Assembly: GCA_030753265.1 (NCBI GenBank)
Contig: JASMCQ010000111.1
Span: forward strand, 1 to 19,495
Length of the DNA: 19,495 nt
From: Dehalococcoidia bacterium
Lineage (GTDB): Bacteria; Chloroflexota; Dehalococcoidia; UBA3495
Direction: 5' to 3'
The notes beneath the pieces are model-generated. The model saw only the letters and a program-made list of their open reading frames with translations, searched no databases and was not told where the DNA came from. Positions 6,742 through 14,681 of this stretch are shown here, in pieces. Numbering within the stretch: the first letter of the stretch is position 1; every line of letters begins with the position of its first letter. The position numbers and the translations under genes are program-made.

Positions 6742-7956
6742 TTGGTTGCCGTTCCCTCCAGCGGGCCCAACATCGCGGTAGACTTATTTCGCGCGGGGAT
6801 ACGGTTTTGCCTGGGAAGGTCCGTCCTCACCTTGGTGGCGCTGAACCTGCTGGCCACCCTTTTGGTATACATCCCCCTCTACGAAAACCGGGACGGTTAC
6901 CTCCATCTCTCCTTCTCCGGCTGGTCCCTGGATAATATCTACCGGTACTGGGATGGTCCCCTGTACCTGGTGGTGGCCCAGACTTTCTACGACCCGGGCA
7001 ACCCCGCCGTCGAGGCCTTCGCCGACTTGACCCCAGGGTATTATGCAGCCCACCTGCCCGGCTACCCGGCGACCATCCGGCTGTTCTCCTACATCTTCGG
7101 CTATGCCAACGGAATGCTCGCCGCGACGATAGCCGCTACCAGCCTGGCGATCTGGGTCCTGTACCAACTGCTGAAGGACCTGGGACTCTCCCGAAATGCC
7201 CTCTGGTTGGGAGTCGTGTTCCTGCTTCTGCCGCCCCGGTGGCTGATCTACCACAGCGTGGGCGCGGCGGAGCCCCTTTTCATCTTGGAAGCGCTGAGCT
7301 TCATCTTGTTCTTTCGCAGGAAGCAGTTCTGGCTGGCCGGCCTGGCCGGTGCGGCGGCGGTACTGACCCGCAGCCCCGGAGTTCTCCTGCTCGCCGTCTA
7401 CCTGGTGCTGATCGCCGGCGATTACGTCCGCGCTAAGCCCCGTCCCTCGGTATGGTCCGTGGCCTGGCAAAAGCTATTGCCGATGGCGCCTTTCGCGGCG
7501 GCCCCGCTGCTGCTGGCCGGGCTCTACCAGGTCCAATACGGAGACTTCTTCGCCTACTTCCACTCCGGCGACAACATCCATCTTTCGGGCGCCCCCTTTG
7601 CCTCCATTTGGCCGTCGGTCCTGGGCTACAACTGGTCCGAAGCATCGCTTTGGATATACCTCTTGAACGCCATCGGAATCTTGCTGCTCTGGCGCAACGG
7701 TATGCGGGACCTGGCCCTGTTCGCCGGAGCATTCTACGTGCCCTTGATTTTCGTGGCCCACCACGACCTTGTGCGGTACATGTTGCCCATCTTCCCGTTG
7801 ACTCTGATCATCGGGTACGAGCGGCTGCTTTGCGCTCGAGAGTTCAAGCTGGCCGTGTTGCTGATCGTGCCCGCCATCTATATCTACACCTGGAGCGGGG
7901 TCCAGACGAACCTGGCCCCTCCCGAAGCGGTGCGGCAGTTGCTGGCCGCCGGGTGA
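6742..7956 (+). CDS. Polytopic GT-C-like membrane protein (PIG-V/mannosyltransferase-like)
   Basis: This integral membrane protein has about ten hydrophobic helices. A conserved region after the first helix, RYWDGPLYLVVAQTFYDPGN, and then HLPGYPATIRLFSYIFG, resembles the first periplasmic loop of PIG-V-like GT-C glycosyltransferases, which use lipid-linked sugars and keep an acidic residue there (the D of WDGP). A later loop has LTRSPGVLLLAVYL, also typical of these families. The donor and acceptor are unknown. The frame is open from 6553, but its first 63 codons lie in a repeat and overlap the upstream gene. I therefore propose TTG at 6742, preceded weakly by GAGAGG, shortly before the first helix; the start is uncertain. 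It follows the VTT gene and may share its transcript. Confidence 0.7.
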   Translation: MVAVPSSGPNIAVDLFRAGIRFCLGRSVLTLVALNLLATLLVYIPLYENRDGYLHLSFSGWSLDNIYRYWDGPLYLVVAQTFYDPGNPAVEAFADLTPGYYAAHLPGYPATIRLFSYIFGYANGMLAATIAATSLAIWVLYQLLKDLGLSRNALWLGVVFLLLPPRWLIYHSVGAAEPLFILEALSFILFFRRKQFWLAGLAGAAAVLTRSPGVLLLAVYLVLIAGDYVRAKPRPSVWSVAWQKLLPMAPFAAAPLLLAGLYQVQYGDFFAYFHSGDNIHLSGAPFASIWPSVLGYNWSEASLWIYLLNAIGILLLWRNGMRDLALFAGAFYVPLIFVAHHDLVRYMLPIFPLTLIIGYERLLCAREFKLAVLLIVPAIYIYTWSGVQTNLAPPEAVRQLLAAG

Positions 7957-8063
7957 TTGCCGGGGAATCTAATGACTGGCGATCCTCCGCGGCCCGCTGT
8001 GAGACTGCAACTTTGCCATGGTGCGTGTATCCTGGTAAGCGTTCGATTAATTAGGAGGCCCTC

Positions 8064-8594
8064 GTGATTCGTAGCATAGACGGCAAACATCCGAAGATTC
8101 ATCCCTCGGTTTTCGTCAGCGAAACTGCCTACATCGTGGGCGACGTCGAGATCGGGGAAGATTCCAGTATCTGGCCCGGAGCGGTAATCCGGGGCGACTA
8201 CGGGAGGATCGTCATCGGCAAAGCATGTTCCATACAGGACAACTGCGTCCTCCATACCGATGATTACCTCGAGTTGGGAGACAACGTCCTCATGACCCAC
8301 GGCGCGGTGGTCCACGGTGGACGGGTGGGCAGCAACGTCCTCATCGGGATGAATGCGGCGCTCCTGGAGGACGCCCGGGTCGGGAACTTCTGCCTCATCG
8401 GCGCCTGCGCTATGGTGCGATCCGGGGCCAGGATACCGGACCACTCGTTGGTCATCGGAGTGCCCGCCCAGGTAAAACCCTTGAACGAGAAACAAGCGGA
8501 GAGGCTCGTAGACCTGACCGACATCTACGTGCACAACGCCCGCCGGTTCACCGAGGCCGGCCTTGGGTTGCAGATACCGAAGAATCCGGATTAG
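8064..8594 (+). CDS. Gamma-carbonic-anhydrase-like hexapeptide protein
   Basis: This left-handed beta-helix protein (176 residues) has many hexapeptide turns (for example VIRGDYGRIVIG, AVVHGGRVGSNVLIGMNAAL). The three zinc-binding histidines of the gamma-CA family are in place: H64 (CVLHTDD), H79 and H84 (MTHGAVVHGG). The family includes carbonic anhydrases, YrdA, CaiE and the thioesterase PaaY, so activity cannot be fixed from sequence. It starts with GTG, with AGGAGG (8053-8058) five bases upstream. The stop is ten bases before a CaiB-like CoA-transferase start, so the two are probably co-transcribed. That pairing recalls CaiE/CaiB and suggests a role near CoA-ester metabolism. A fragment of its 3' end is repeated at 9943. 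Confidence 0.9.
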   Translation: MIRSIDGKHPKIHPSVFVSETAYIVGDVEIGEDSSIWPGAVIRGDYGRIVIGKACSIQDNCVLHTDDYLELGDNVLMTHGAVVHGGRVGSNVLIGMNAALLEDARVGNFCLIGACAMVRSGARIPDHSLVIGVPAQVKPLNEKQAERLVDLTDIYVHNARRFTEAGLGLQIPKNPD

Positions 8595-8604
8595 GGAGCC
8601 ACCT

Positions 8605-9843
8605 ATGGCAGAGACCAACGGCAAACTGCCCCTGCCCCTCCAAAGCATTCGCATTCTGGATGCCACCCACGTCCTGGCCGGCCCTTTCTGCTCCGTGATC
8701 TTGGCCGACATGGGGGCCGAGGTAATCAAGATCGAGCGCCCCGGGGTGGGTGACCGCGCCCGAATCAGCAAGCCCGTCATGGAAAAACCTGACGGGCAAC
8801 GGGTCAGTGCCCTTTTTCTGGGTATCAACCGGAACAAGAAGAGCGTGACCCTTGACCTGCGTGACCCCCGTGGCAAGCAGGTCTTCCACGAGCTGATTCG
8901 CGTGTCCGAGGTCTTGCTGGACAACTGGGGGCCGGGCGCCTTGCGCCGCTTGGGCCTGGGCTACGACGACCTCCGCCAAATCAACCCGAGCCTGGTTTAC
9001 GCCAGCATCACCGGCTATGGCGATCCCGACGGGTCGGGACGCGGGCCCTACTCCGATTGGCCCGCCAACAACCCATGCGTCCAGGGGATGGGCGGGTGGA
9101 TGGAGGTTACCGGCCCCCCGGACTCGCCGCCCCAGATGGTCGGCGACAACATCGGGGATTCGGTGCCTGGATTGTGGGCGGCCCTGGGAGTCGTACTGGC
9201 TCTGGAAACCCGGCGCCAGACCGGCCAGGGACAGCACGTAGACATGGCGATGTACGACTGCATGGTGGCCCACACCACCGCCACCATGTCCTCCTACCAG
9301 GCGACGGGCCAGGTCATCGGCCGGTCCCGGGAGGACATGATCTATGCCCAGTTGACGCTGAAATCGAATGACGGGTACGCGGTGTTGGCCGGCGCCGGGC
9401 AAGAGGAAAAGTGGGTCAAACTGTGGAAATTCCTCGGCAGAGAGGAGTTGCTCCGGGACCCCCGATATCTTTGCCAGGGTATCACGGGTGATTTCTATTT
9501 CAGCCACATTGTCCCCGCCATCGAGGACTGGTCACAGCACCTTTCCAAATGGGAGGTGACCGAGAAGTTGACGGCCATCGGCTTCTCCATGGGTGTGGTC
9601 CAGGACCAGGCCGACCTCGATAAGTGCCCTCACCTGGAAGCCAGGGATATGTTTGTCGATATTGGGGATTCGTTGGGTGGCTCGTTCCGCACCGTCAACA
9701 CGCCGATTCATTTGACCGGCTGTGTCGATGTGCCCGCCAGGACGCCACCCCGGCCCGGCGAGGACAATCAGGAGATACTGTGCGGGATCGGCGGCCTAAA
9801 GGTCGAAGAGCTGGACCGGCTGCGGGCCGATGGAGTAGTCTAG
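8605..9843 (+). CDS. Class III CoA-transferase (CaiB/BaiF family), copy 1
   Basis: This enzyme moves CoA between an acyl-CoA and a carboxylic acid through an aspartyl-CoA thioester. Family signatures: IRILDATHVLAGPFCSVILADMGAEVIKIERP (about 15-46), NRNKKSVTLDLRDPRG (75-90), SLVYASITGYG (129-139) and QHVDMAMYDCMVAH. D218 in MAMYD matches the catalytic Asp of formyl-CoA transferase (Asp169 of Frc). The 412-residue length is normal. The start at 8605 is supported by AGGGAG (8593-8598), which overlaps the stop of the hexapeptide gene. The substrate is unknown: Frc, CaiB, BbsEF-like and mesaconyl-CoA transferases share this fold. A close paralogue follows at 10003. Confidence 0.92.
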   Translation: MAETNGKLPLPLQSIRILDATHVLAGPFCSVILADMGAEVIKIERPGVGDRARISKPVMEKPDGQRVSALFLGINRNKKSVTLDLRDPRGKQVFHELIRVSEVLLDNWGPGALRRLGLGYDDLRQINPSLVYASITGYGDPDGSGRGPYSDWPANNPCVQGMGGWMEVTGPPDSPPQMVGDNIGDSVPGLWAALGVVLALETRRQTGQGQHVDMAMYDCMVAHTTATMSSYQATGQVIGRSREDMIYAQLTLKSNDGYAVLAGAGQEEKWVKLWKFLGREELLRDPRYLCQGITGDFYFSHIVPAIEDWSQHLSKWEVTEKLTAIGFSMGVVQDQADLDKCPHLEARDMFVDIGDSLGGSFRTVNTPIHLTGCVDVPARTPPRPGEDNQEILCGIGGLKVEELDRLRADGVV

Positions 9844-9942
9844 TTCGCTGCCCCTTGGTTCTTGGGGTGCCGGCCCCGGTGAAAACCCGCGGCGAGGGAC
9901 CGGCCAAGCGACCCAAGGACCCTGCCGCCATCTAAGCGCGCG

Positions 9943-9997
9943 ACGCCCGCCGGCTCACCGAGGCCGGCCTTGGGTTGCCGAAACCGAACTTGGGAGC
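9943..9997 (+). pseudogene. Remnant of the 3' end of the gamma-CA-like gene
   Basis: This stretch matches 8536-8598, the last codons of the hexapeptide gene. ACGCCCGCCGG, then CACCGAGGCCGGCCTTGGGT, are shared with one difference between them, followed by a weaker match up to the GGGAG ribosome binding site. It would encode ARRLTEAGLGL against ARRFTEAGLGL. It marks the left end of the tandem duplication that made the second CoA-transferase. DNA to its left (9844-9942) does not match the rest of the hexapeptide gene. Confidence 0.9.
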
Positions 9998-10002
9998 GAT
10001 GC

Positions 10003-11238
10003 ATGGTAGCGAACAACGGCAAACTTCCCCTGCCCCTCGAGGGCGTCCGCATCCTGGACGCCACCCACATCGTGGCCGGCCCTTTCTGCTCCATGATCCT
10101 GGCCGACATGGGAGCTGAAGTGATCAAGATCGAGCGCCCGGGGGGCGGCGACCGCGCCCGGAACAACAAACCCATCATCGAGAAACCGAACGGGCAGCGG
10201 GTCAGCGCCCGTTTCCTGGGGGTGAACCGGAATAAGAAGAGCGTGACCCTGGACCTGCGCGACCCCCGAGGCAAAGCGGTCTTCCACGAGTTGATTCGCG
10301 TGTCCGAGGCCTTGCTTGATAACTGGGGACCGGGCGCCTTGCGCCGCTTGGGCCTGGGTTACGACGACCTCCGCCAGGTCAACTCGAGCCTGGTTTACGC
10401 CAGCATCACCGGCTACGGCGACAGCGATGCGCTGCGAGGCCCTTACTCCAAGTGGCCGGCCAACAACCCCTGCGTCCAAGGGATGGGCGGGTGGATGGAG
10501 GTCACCGGTCCCCCGGGCTCGCCACCCCAGATGGTCGGCGACAACATCGGGGACTCGGTACCCGGGCTGTGGGCGGCCCTGGGGGTCGTACTGGCGCTGG
10601 AAACCCGGCGCAAGACCGGTCTGGGTCAGCACGTGGACATGGCGATGTACGACTGCATGGTGGCCCACACCACCAGCACCATGCCTTTCTATCAGTCGAC
10701 TGGCAGAGTCATCGGCCGGGCCAGGGAGAACATGCTCTCCGCCCAGCTGACCCTGAAGTCGAATGACGGGTATGCGGTGTTGGCCGGCGCCCAGGAGGAG
10801 GGGAAGTGGATCAATCTGTGGAAGCTCATCGGGCGAGAGGATCTGATCCAGGACCCCCGGTTTCTGTGCCGGGGTATCTCGGGTGAGTTCTTTTTCAGCA
10901 GCATCATCCCCGCCATCGAAGGATGGTCCCGGCACCTTTCCAAGTGGGATGTGATGGAGAAGCTGACCGCGATCGGCTTCTCCATGGGTGTGGTCCAGGA
11001 CCAGGCCGACCTGGATAAGTGTCCTCACCTGGAAGCCAGGGACATGTTCGTCGATGCCGGGGATTCCCTGGGCGGGTCGTTCCGCACCGTCAACACGCCG
11101 ATTCACCTGACCGGCTGTGTCGACATTCCCAGCCGCACGCCGCCCCATCTGGGGGCGGACAACCAGGAGGTACTGTGCAGCATCGGCGGCCTAACGGTCG
11201 AAGAGCTGGACCAGCTGCGGGCCGACGGAGTGGTCTAG
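10003..11238 (+). CDS. Class III CoA-transferase (CaiB/BaiF family), copy 2
   Basis: This protein is colinear with copy 1 over its whole length (411 against 412 residues) and, by eye, about four fifths identical. The catalytic Asp is kept at D217 in MAMYDCMVAH, as are the CoA-binding N-terminal segment and the NRNKKSVTLDLRDPRG block. Differences cluster near 48-70, 139-150 (one residue deleted in the YGD-GPYS loop) and 225-300, which may tune substrate choice. The start at 10003 has GGGAG six bases upstream, the same arrangement as copy 1. Family III enzymes can act as homodimers or as heterodimers of two paralogous subunits, so the pair could be one enzyme; both keep the Asp, so either could also work alone. 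Confidence 0.92.
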   Translation: MVANNGKLPLPLEGVRILDATHIVAGPFCSMILADMGAEVIKIERPGGGDRARNNKPIIEKPNGQRVSARFLGVNRNKKSVTLDLRDPRGKAVFHELIRVSEALLDNWGPGALRRLGLGYDDLRQVNSSLVYASITGYGDSDALRGPYSKWPANNPCVQGMGGWMEVTGPPGSPPQMVGDNIGDSVPGLWAALGVVLALETRRKTGLGQHVDMAMYDCMVAHTTSTMPFYQSTGRVIGRARENMLSAQLTLKSNDGYAVLAGAQEEGKWINLWKLIGREDLIQDPRFLCRGISGEFFFSSIIPAIEGWSRHLSKWDVMEKLTAIGFSMGVVQDQADLDKCPHLEARDMFVDAGDSLGGSFRTVNTPIHLTGCVDIPSRTPPHLGADNQEVLCSIGGLTVEELDQLRADGVV

Positions 11239-11279
11239 CCCTGCCTGAACTTTGGTACCGGCGTGGCGCTGGTGCTTCC

Positions 11280-11309
11280 TTGGCGTAGCCGGCGGCCTGC
11301 CACTATAAT
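11280..11309 (+). promoter_or_regulatory. Promoter candidate for hisS
   Basis: A perfect -10, TATAAT (11304-11309), has a partial -35, TTGGCG (11280-11285), 18 bases upstream. A start near 11316 leaves a leader of about 45 nt. The gene before it ends at 11238, so hisS appears to have its own promoter. Confidence 0.6.
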
Positions 11310-11319
11310 GGTGGTTCGC

Positions 11320-11333
11320 ATCACTTCAGTGAT
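11320..11333. promoter_or_regulatory. Palindrome in the hisS leader, possible operator
   Basis: ATCACT and AGTGAT form a perfect 6-bp inverted repeat around TC, lying at or just after the predicted transcription start. It could be a repressor site or a small leader hairpin. No known binding protein is assigned. Confidence 0.4.
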
Positions 11334-11359
11334 TCTTGCCTGTAAAGGAGAAAAACCCC

Positions 11360-12610
11360 TTGTTCCAAGCTCCCCGAGGTACCACCGACCTGCTGCCACC
11401 GGAGCAGAAATACTGGCGGTACATCGAGTCCAAGGCGGTGGACCTGGCCCGGCGGTACGGCTACGGCCGAATTGACACGCCGGTTTTCGAAGATTCGAAC
11501 CTTTTCATCCGTTCCGTGGGAGCGGGCACCGACATCGTTGAAAAGGAGATGTACATCTTCGAGGACCGGGGCGGCGACAGCGTCACCCTCCGGCCCGAGG
11601 GGACGGCTCCCGTCTGCCGCGCCTACCTGGAGCACGGCATGCACAACCTGACCCAGCCGGTGCGGCTCTACTATTTTTGCCCCGTTTTTCGCTACGAGCG
11701 ACCCCAGGCCGGGCGCTTTCGCGAGCACCACCAGTTCGGCGTCGAAGCCCTGGGTGACGGTGACCCTTCGGTTGATGCGGAGGTCATCGACCTGGCCTGG
11801 CAGTTGGTGCTATCCCTGGGCTTGCAGGATATCAGCCTGCTCGTGAACAGTATCGGCGACTCCCAATGCCGTCCTGCCTACGTCGCCGGGCTGGCTGACT
11901 ACTACTCCGGCCTTCAGGAACAGCTCTGTCCCGACTGCCGGGTCCGCCTTGGACGAAACCCCCTGCGACTGTTGGACTGTAAAGAGGAGAAATGCCGGGC
12001 CCTTGGAGATACGGCGCCCCGGTCGGCCGAGCACCTTTGCCAGGAGTGCGGCGACCACTGGTCCAAGCTCCAAAGCTACCTGACTTCCATCGGAATACCG
12101 TACCAGGTCGACCACCGGCTGGTGCGAGGCCTGGACTATTACACGCGCACCGTATTCGAGCTGCAACCCCGGCGAGGCGGCGCCCAATCCACCATCTTGG
12201 GCGGCGGCCGGTATGACGGGTTAATTGCAGAACTGGGCGGCCGTCCGACCACGGGGTTCGGTTTCGCGACGGGAATGGAGCGCCTCACACTGAACCTCAA
12301 GAAGAGCCGCGTGGAGGTCCCAGATGAACCGGCGCCCAAGTATCTGGTGGCCAACGTCGGCGATGCCGCCCGTTCAGCGGCGCTGGAGCTGGCGGCCAAA
12401 TTACGCCTCGCGGGCCTGGGCGCGGTCCTCAGCCGCGGCACTCGCACGTTGCGAGGCCAGTTACGCCAGGCCAACGCTTTGCAGATCCCTTACGCGCTCA
12501 TTCTGGGCGATGACGAGATCGATCGGGGAGAGGTTTTGGTTCGTGACATGACGGCCTCCACCCAGGAAACCAAGCCGATGGCCGAGTTTCTGGCAGAGTT
12601 ACAGGGATAA
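11360..12610 (+). CDS. hisS: Histidyl-tRNA synthetase
   Basis: This class II synthetase charges tRNA-His in the cytoplasm. The N-terminus FQAPRGTTDLLPPE is diagnostic. Motif 2 lies near 109-127 (VFRYERPQAGRFREHHQFG). The histidine-specific motif RGLDYYT is at 256-262, and GGGRYDGL and motif 3 (GFGFATGMERL) at 281-309. The anticodon-binding domain spans about 325-416. The insertion domain has a cysteine set (C190, C193, C207, C212, C227, C230), which suggests metal binding. I place the start at TTG 11360 because AAAGGAG (11344-11350) is nine bases before it; the longer frame from TTG 11336 would put the ribosome binding site inside the gene. 416 residues is normal. Confidence 0.96.
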   Translation: MFQAPRGTTDLLPPEQKYWRYIESKAVDLARRYGYGRIDTPVFEDSNLFIRSVGAGTDIVEKEMYIFEDRGGDSVTLRPEGTAPVCRAYLEHGMHNLTQPVRLYYFCPVFRYERPQAGRFREHHQFGVEALGDGDPSVDAEVIDLAWQLVLSLGLQDISLLVNSIGDSQCRPAYVAGLADYYSGLQEQLCPDCRVRLGRNPLRLLDCKEEKCRALGDTAPRSAEHLCQECGDHWSKLQSYLTSIGIPYQVDHRLVRGLDYYTRTVFELQPRRGGAQSTILGGGRYDGLIAELGGRPTTGFGFATGMERLTLNLKKSRVEVPDEPAPKYLVANVGDAARSAALELAAKLRLAGLGAVLSRGTRTLRGQLRQANALQIPYALILGDDEIDRGEVLVRDMTASTQETKPMAEFLAELQG

Positions 12611-12722
12611 ACGTTCCGCCGCCCGACCGGAGCCGAACCAGGCCTGGCGCGTGACAAACCTGTTCGAAACCGCAAGCGTTCCTTTGTGCGTTGTGGGGTG
12701 ACAACCGAGTAACATTACCACC

Positions 12723-14021
12723 GTGTTGCTCGTTTATCTGAGAGTCCTTTACATAAGAATCAGGCTCCTCGCGCTCTCGCTGCTGGTGCTGTTGCCCCTG
12801 GCGTGCTCCGGCGCTCCAACGCTTGGCTCGCCGCCGCCAGCCTCAACCCCGGACATCGAGGCCACGGTGCGGGCGGCGGTGCAGGCCGCCCTGCCAATTC
12901 CGGCGCCGAGTGACCCTCCCGATCTCGCCGCCACCGTAATTGTGAGCGTCCGGGCAACGGTCGAGGCGATGCTCGCGGCCACCCCGGTTCCGGCTCCGGT
13001 ACCGGTGGAGGTGCCCACCGCGACGGCCACCTCTATCCCCGTGCCGACGCCGGTGGCTGTGGCGATTGCCGCGCCTGCCGCCATGCTCACCGAATCCGCC
13101 GAGCCTGCTCCCTCGCCGGCCCCGGCCCCGACCCCGGTGCCGGCACCGACGGCCAGACCCACTCCCCGGCCAACACCGGTGCCCGTTTCGCGCTTCGTTG
13201 GTGTTCCTTTACTGGCGCCCACCCTGACACCGGAACCTACGGCGACGCCCAGTCCTGTGCCCACGCCGGCAGCACCACTGTTGGAGCCAGGTGGGTGCCA
13301 ACCCGCCGCCGAAGGCGCCCTGGTGACCGCCTGGGTCGAGGGTGCCTGGGCCGCCTCGACAACGGTGCAGGATGGCTCGTACGTTCTCTTCGTCGATCAG
13401 GGCGGCGGGGGTTCCTACATCGGGAAGACGGTGAACTTCAAGATCGGCGACCTGGACGCCAACGAGACCGGCATATGGGAAATTGGCGGAGGTGACGGAA
13501 TCAACCTGACCGCCGCACTGCGGCCGGCGCCGGATCCTTCTGCCTCGCTGCACCAGGTGCATCTCCGCGGCGGTTTGCTGGCCCAGGCCGTGCCCCCCCA
13601 CGTGTTTGTGGGGACGGCCTTCGTTTGCGGTTCGGCCACGCCGGCTCCGACACCCTTGCCTCCTGGCGGGTGCCAGCCCGCCGCCGACGGCGCCCTCGTT
13701 GCCGCCTGGGTAGGGGAATCCTTGGTGGCTTCATCAACGGTGCAGGACGGCCGGTACATTCTCTTCATCGATCAGGGCGCCGGTGAGGCTTTCTCCGGCA
13801 AGACGGTGACCTTCAAGATCGGTGACCTGGATGCCAACGAGACCGGCATTTGGGAAGCAGGCGGGGGCAACGACCTCGATTTGACCTCCGCCCCGTGGCA
13901 TATGCCGGAGCCCACTCCGGCGCCCTACGCCTTGCTTCCTCGAGAAAGTATCGGTTCCGGGGTGCTGGCCCAACCCGTTCCTCCTCACGTGTTCCTGGGC
14001 AAAGCCTCTATCTGCGGCTAG
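12723..14021 (+). CDS. Lipoprotein with Pro/Thr-rich linker and two tandem repeat domains
   Basis: This is a predicted cell-surface lipoprotein (432 residues) of unknown function. A signal peptide with a hydrophobic core ends in lipobox LPLAC, with C28 as the lipidated residue. Residues 29-190 are a low-complexity linker of P, T, A and V with two short helical patches (PDIEATVRAAVQAAL and PDLAATVIVSVRATVEAML), a pattern I associate with Chloroflexota lipoproteins. Two copies of one domain of about 115 residues follow, from 190 and from 315. Each begins GGCQPAA-GALV-AWV and contains TVQDG-Y-LF-DQG and the conserved block FKIGDLDANETGIWE; each ends with PPHVF-G-A-CG. Two Cys per copy suggest one disulphide. 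It starts with GTG and no clear ribosome binding site is seen, so the start is tentative. Confidence 0.8.
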   Translation: MLLVYLRVLYIRIRLLALSLLVLLPLACSGAPTLGSPPPASTPDIEATVRAAVQAALPIPAPSDPPDLAATVIVSVRATVEAMLAATPVPAPVPVEVPTATATSIPVPTPVAVAIAAPAAMLTESAEPAPSPAPAPTPVPAPTARPTPRPTPVPVSRFVGVPLLAPTLTPEPTATPSPVPTPAAPLLEPGGCQPAAEGALVTAWVEGAWAASTTVQDGSYVLFVDQGGGGSYIGKTVNFKIGDLDANETGIWEIGGGDGINLTAALRPAPDPSASLHQVHLRGGLLAQAVPPHVFVGTAFVCGSATPAPTPLPPGGCQPAADGALVAAWVGESLVASSTVQDGRYILFIDQGAGEAFSGKTVTFKIGDLDANETGIWEAGGGNDLDLTSAPWHMPEPTPAPYALLPRESIGSGVLAQPVPPHVFLGKASICG

Positions 14022-14355
14022 ACTCGCCTCGCTCGAATCCCAAGCCACGGGCCGTCATCCGGTCCAGCTCCCGGTCTGTTGATCTCCTCAAGGCGGTTCC
14101 GGCTGAATCGGACACCTGCGGCCTGTTCACTAGAATCCGCAGCCAATCAACGGGCCAGTCAGTATTGCGCCGCCGGAGTCCCCCGGCGCCGAGGCGCACC
14201 CCTCTCCCTCTACTGACATCCGCCCCTTGACCGGCGCACTCCAGTATTAGAACATATGTCTTTAAGGTATTGAAGGTGCTTGCGGCATGGAAACGTTTGA
14301 CCCGGCGCCTGCCGCGGTGAACCTATTTACGTAAAGCTCTGGAGGGCTGGCGCGG
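14022..14355. other. Intergenic stretch, no gene seen
   Basis: The open frames here have no ribosome binding site and low-complexity translations. A GC-rich inverted repeat, GCGCCG/CGGCGC (14167-14172 and 14184-14189), might end the lipoprotein transcript, without a T-run. An AT-richer patch (about 14240-14275) could hold a promoter for the next gene, but no good -35/-10 pair with normal spacing is found. Confidence 0.5.
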
Positions 14356-14595
14356 ATGATGAACCTCTACTACCGAGGCTATGTGATTCACGAAGAGATC
14401 CGGACTATCTGCTACATTGTGTTCGGTCGGCGTCCCGATCGGCTGGAGTTGGCCAGTAGCGGCACGGCGAAGGAAGCAATGCGGTGGGTCGATGGGCGCG
14501 TCGCCAAGAAGAAAGCCGCGCAGTGGGTCGAACGGCATGCGGCGCGGGCCAAGGGCAAGCTTCCCGCGGCGATGCCGCAGCCCGCTCTCCTCTGA
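14356..14595 (+). CDS. Small protein of unknown function (79 residues)
   Basis: I do not recognise this protein. It has a good ribosome binding site, GGAGGG (14341-14346), nine bases before ATG 14356; a second in-frame ATG follows immediately. The N-terminal half is mixed and probably beta-rich (MMNLYYRGYVIHEEIRTICYIVFGRRPDRLEL). The second half is a basic helix (AKEAMRWVDGRVAKKKAAQWVERHAARAKGK). No signal peptide or membrane segment is seen. The pattern suggests a small cytoplasmic basic protein that could bind nucleic acid, but that is a guess. It stands alone between the lipoprotein gene and a broken gene on the other strand. Confidence 0.55.
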   Translation: MMNLYYRGYVIHEEIRTICYIVFGRRPDRLELASSGTAKEAMRWVDGRVAKKKAAQWVERHAARAKGKLPAAMPQPALL

Positions 14596-14681
14596 CGATA
14601 CCCGGCCCGAAGGCTCTCGACCAACGGTAGAGGTTTGGTCCTTGGGCGGCGCCCGCGGACCGTTGAAGGCCGAATGCCGGG

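Noticed and set aside
8548..11148. Two similar minus-strand open frames opposite the CoA-transferases
   Set aside because: They resemble each other only because the sense genes are duplicates; the plus-strand proteins are clear family members.
12723..13290. Repetitive C/G-rich DNA in the lipoprotein gene read as a tandem-repeat or CRISPR-like array
   Set aside because: The units are irregular and encode the Pro/Thr linker in frame; there are no spacers and no cas genes.
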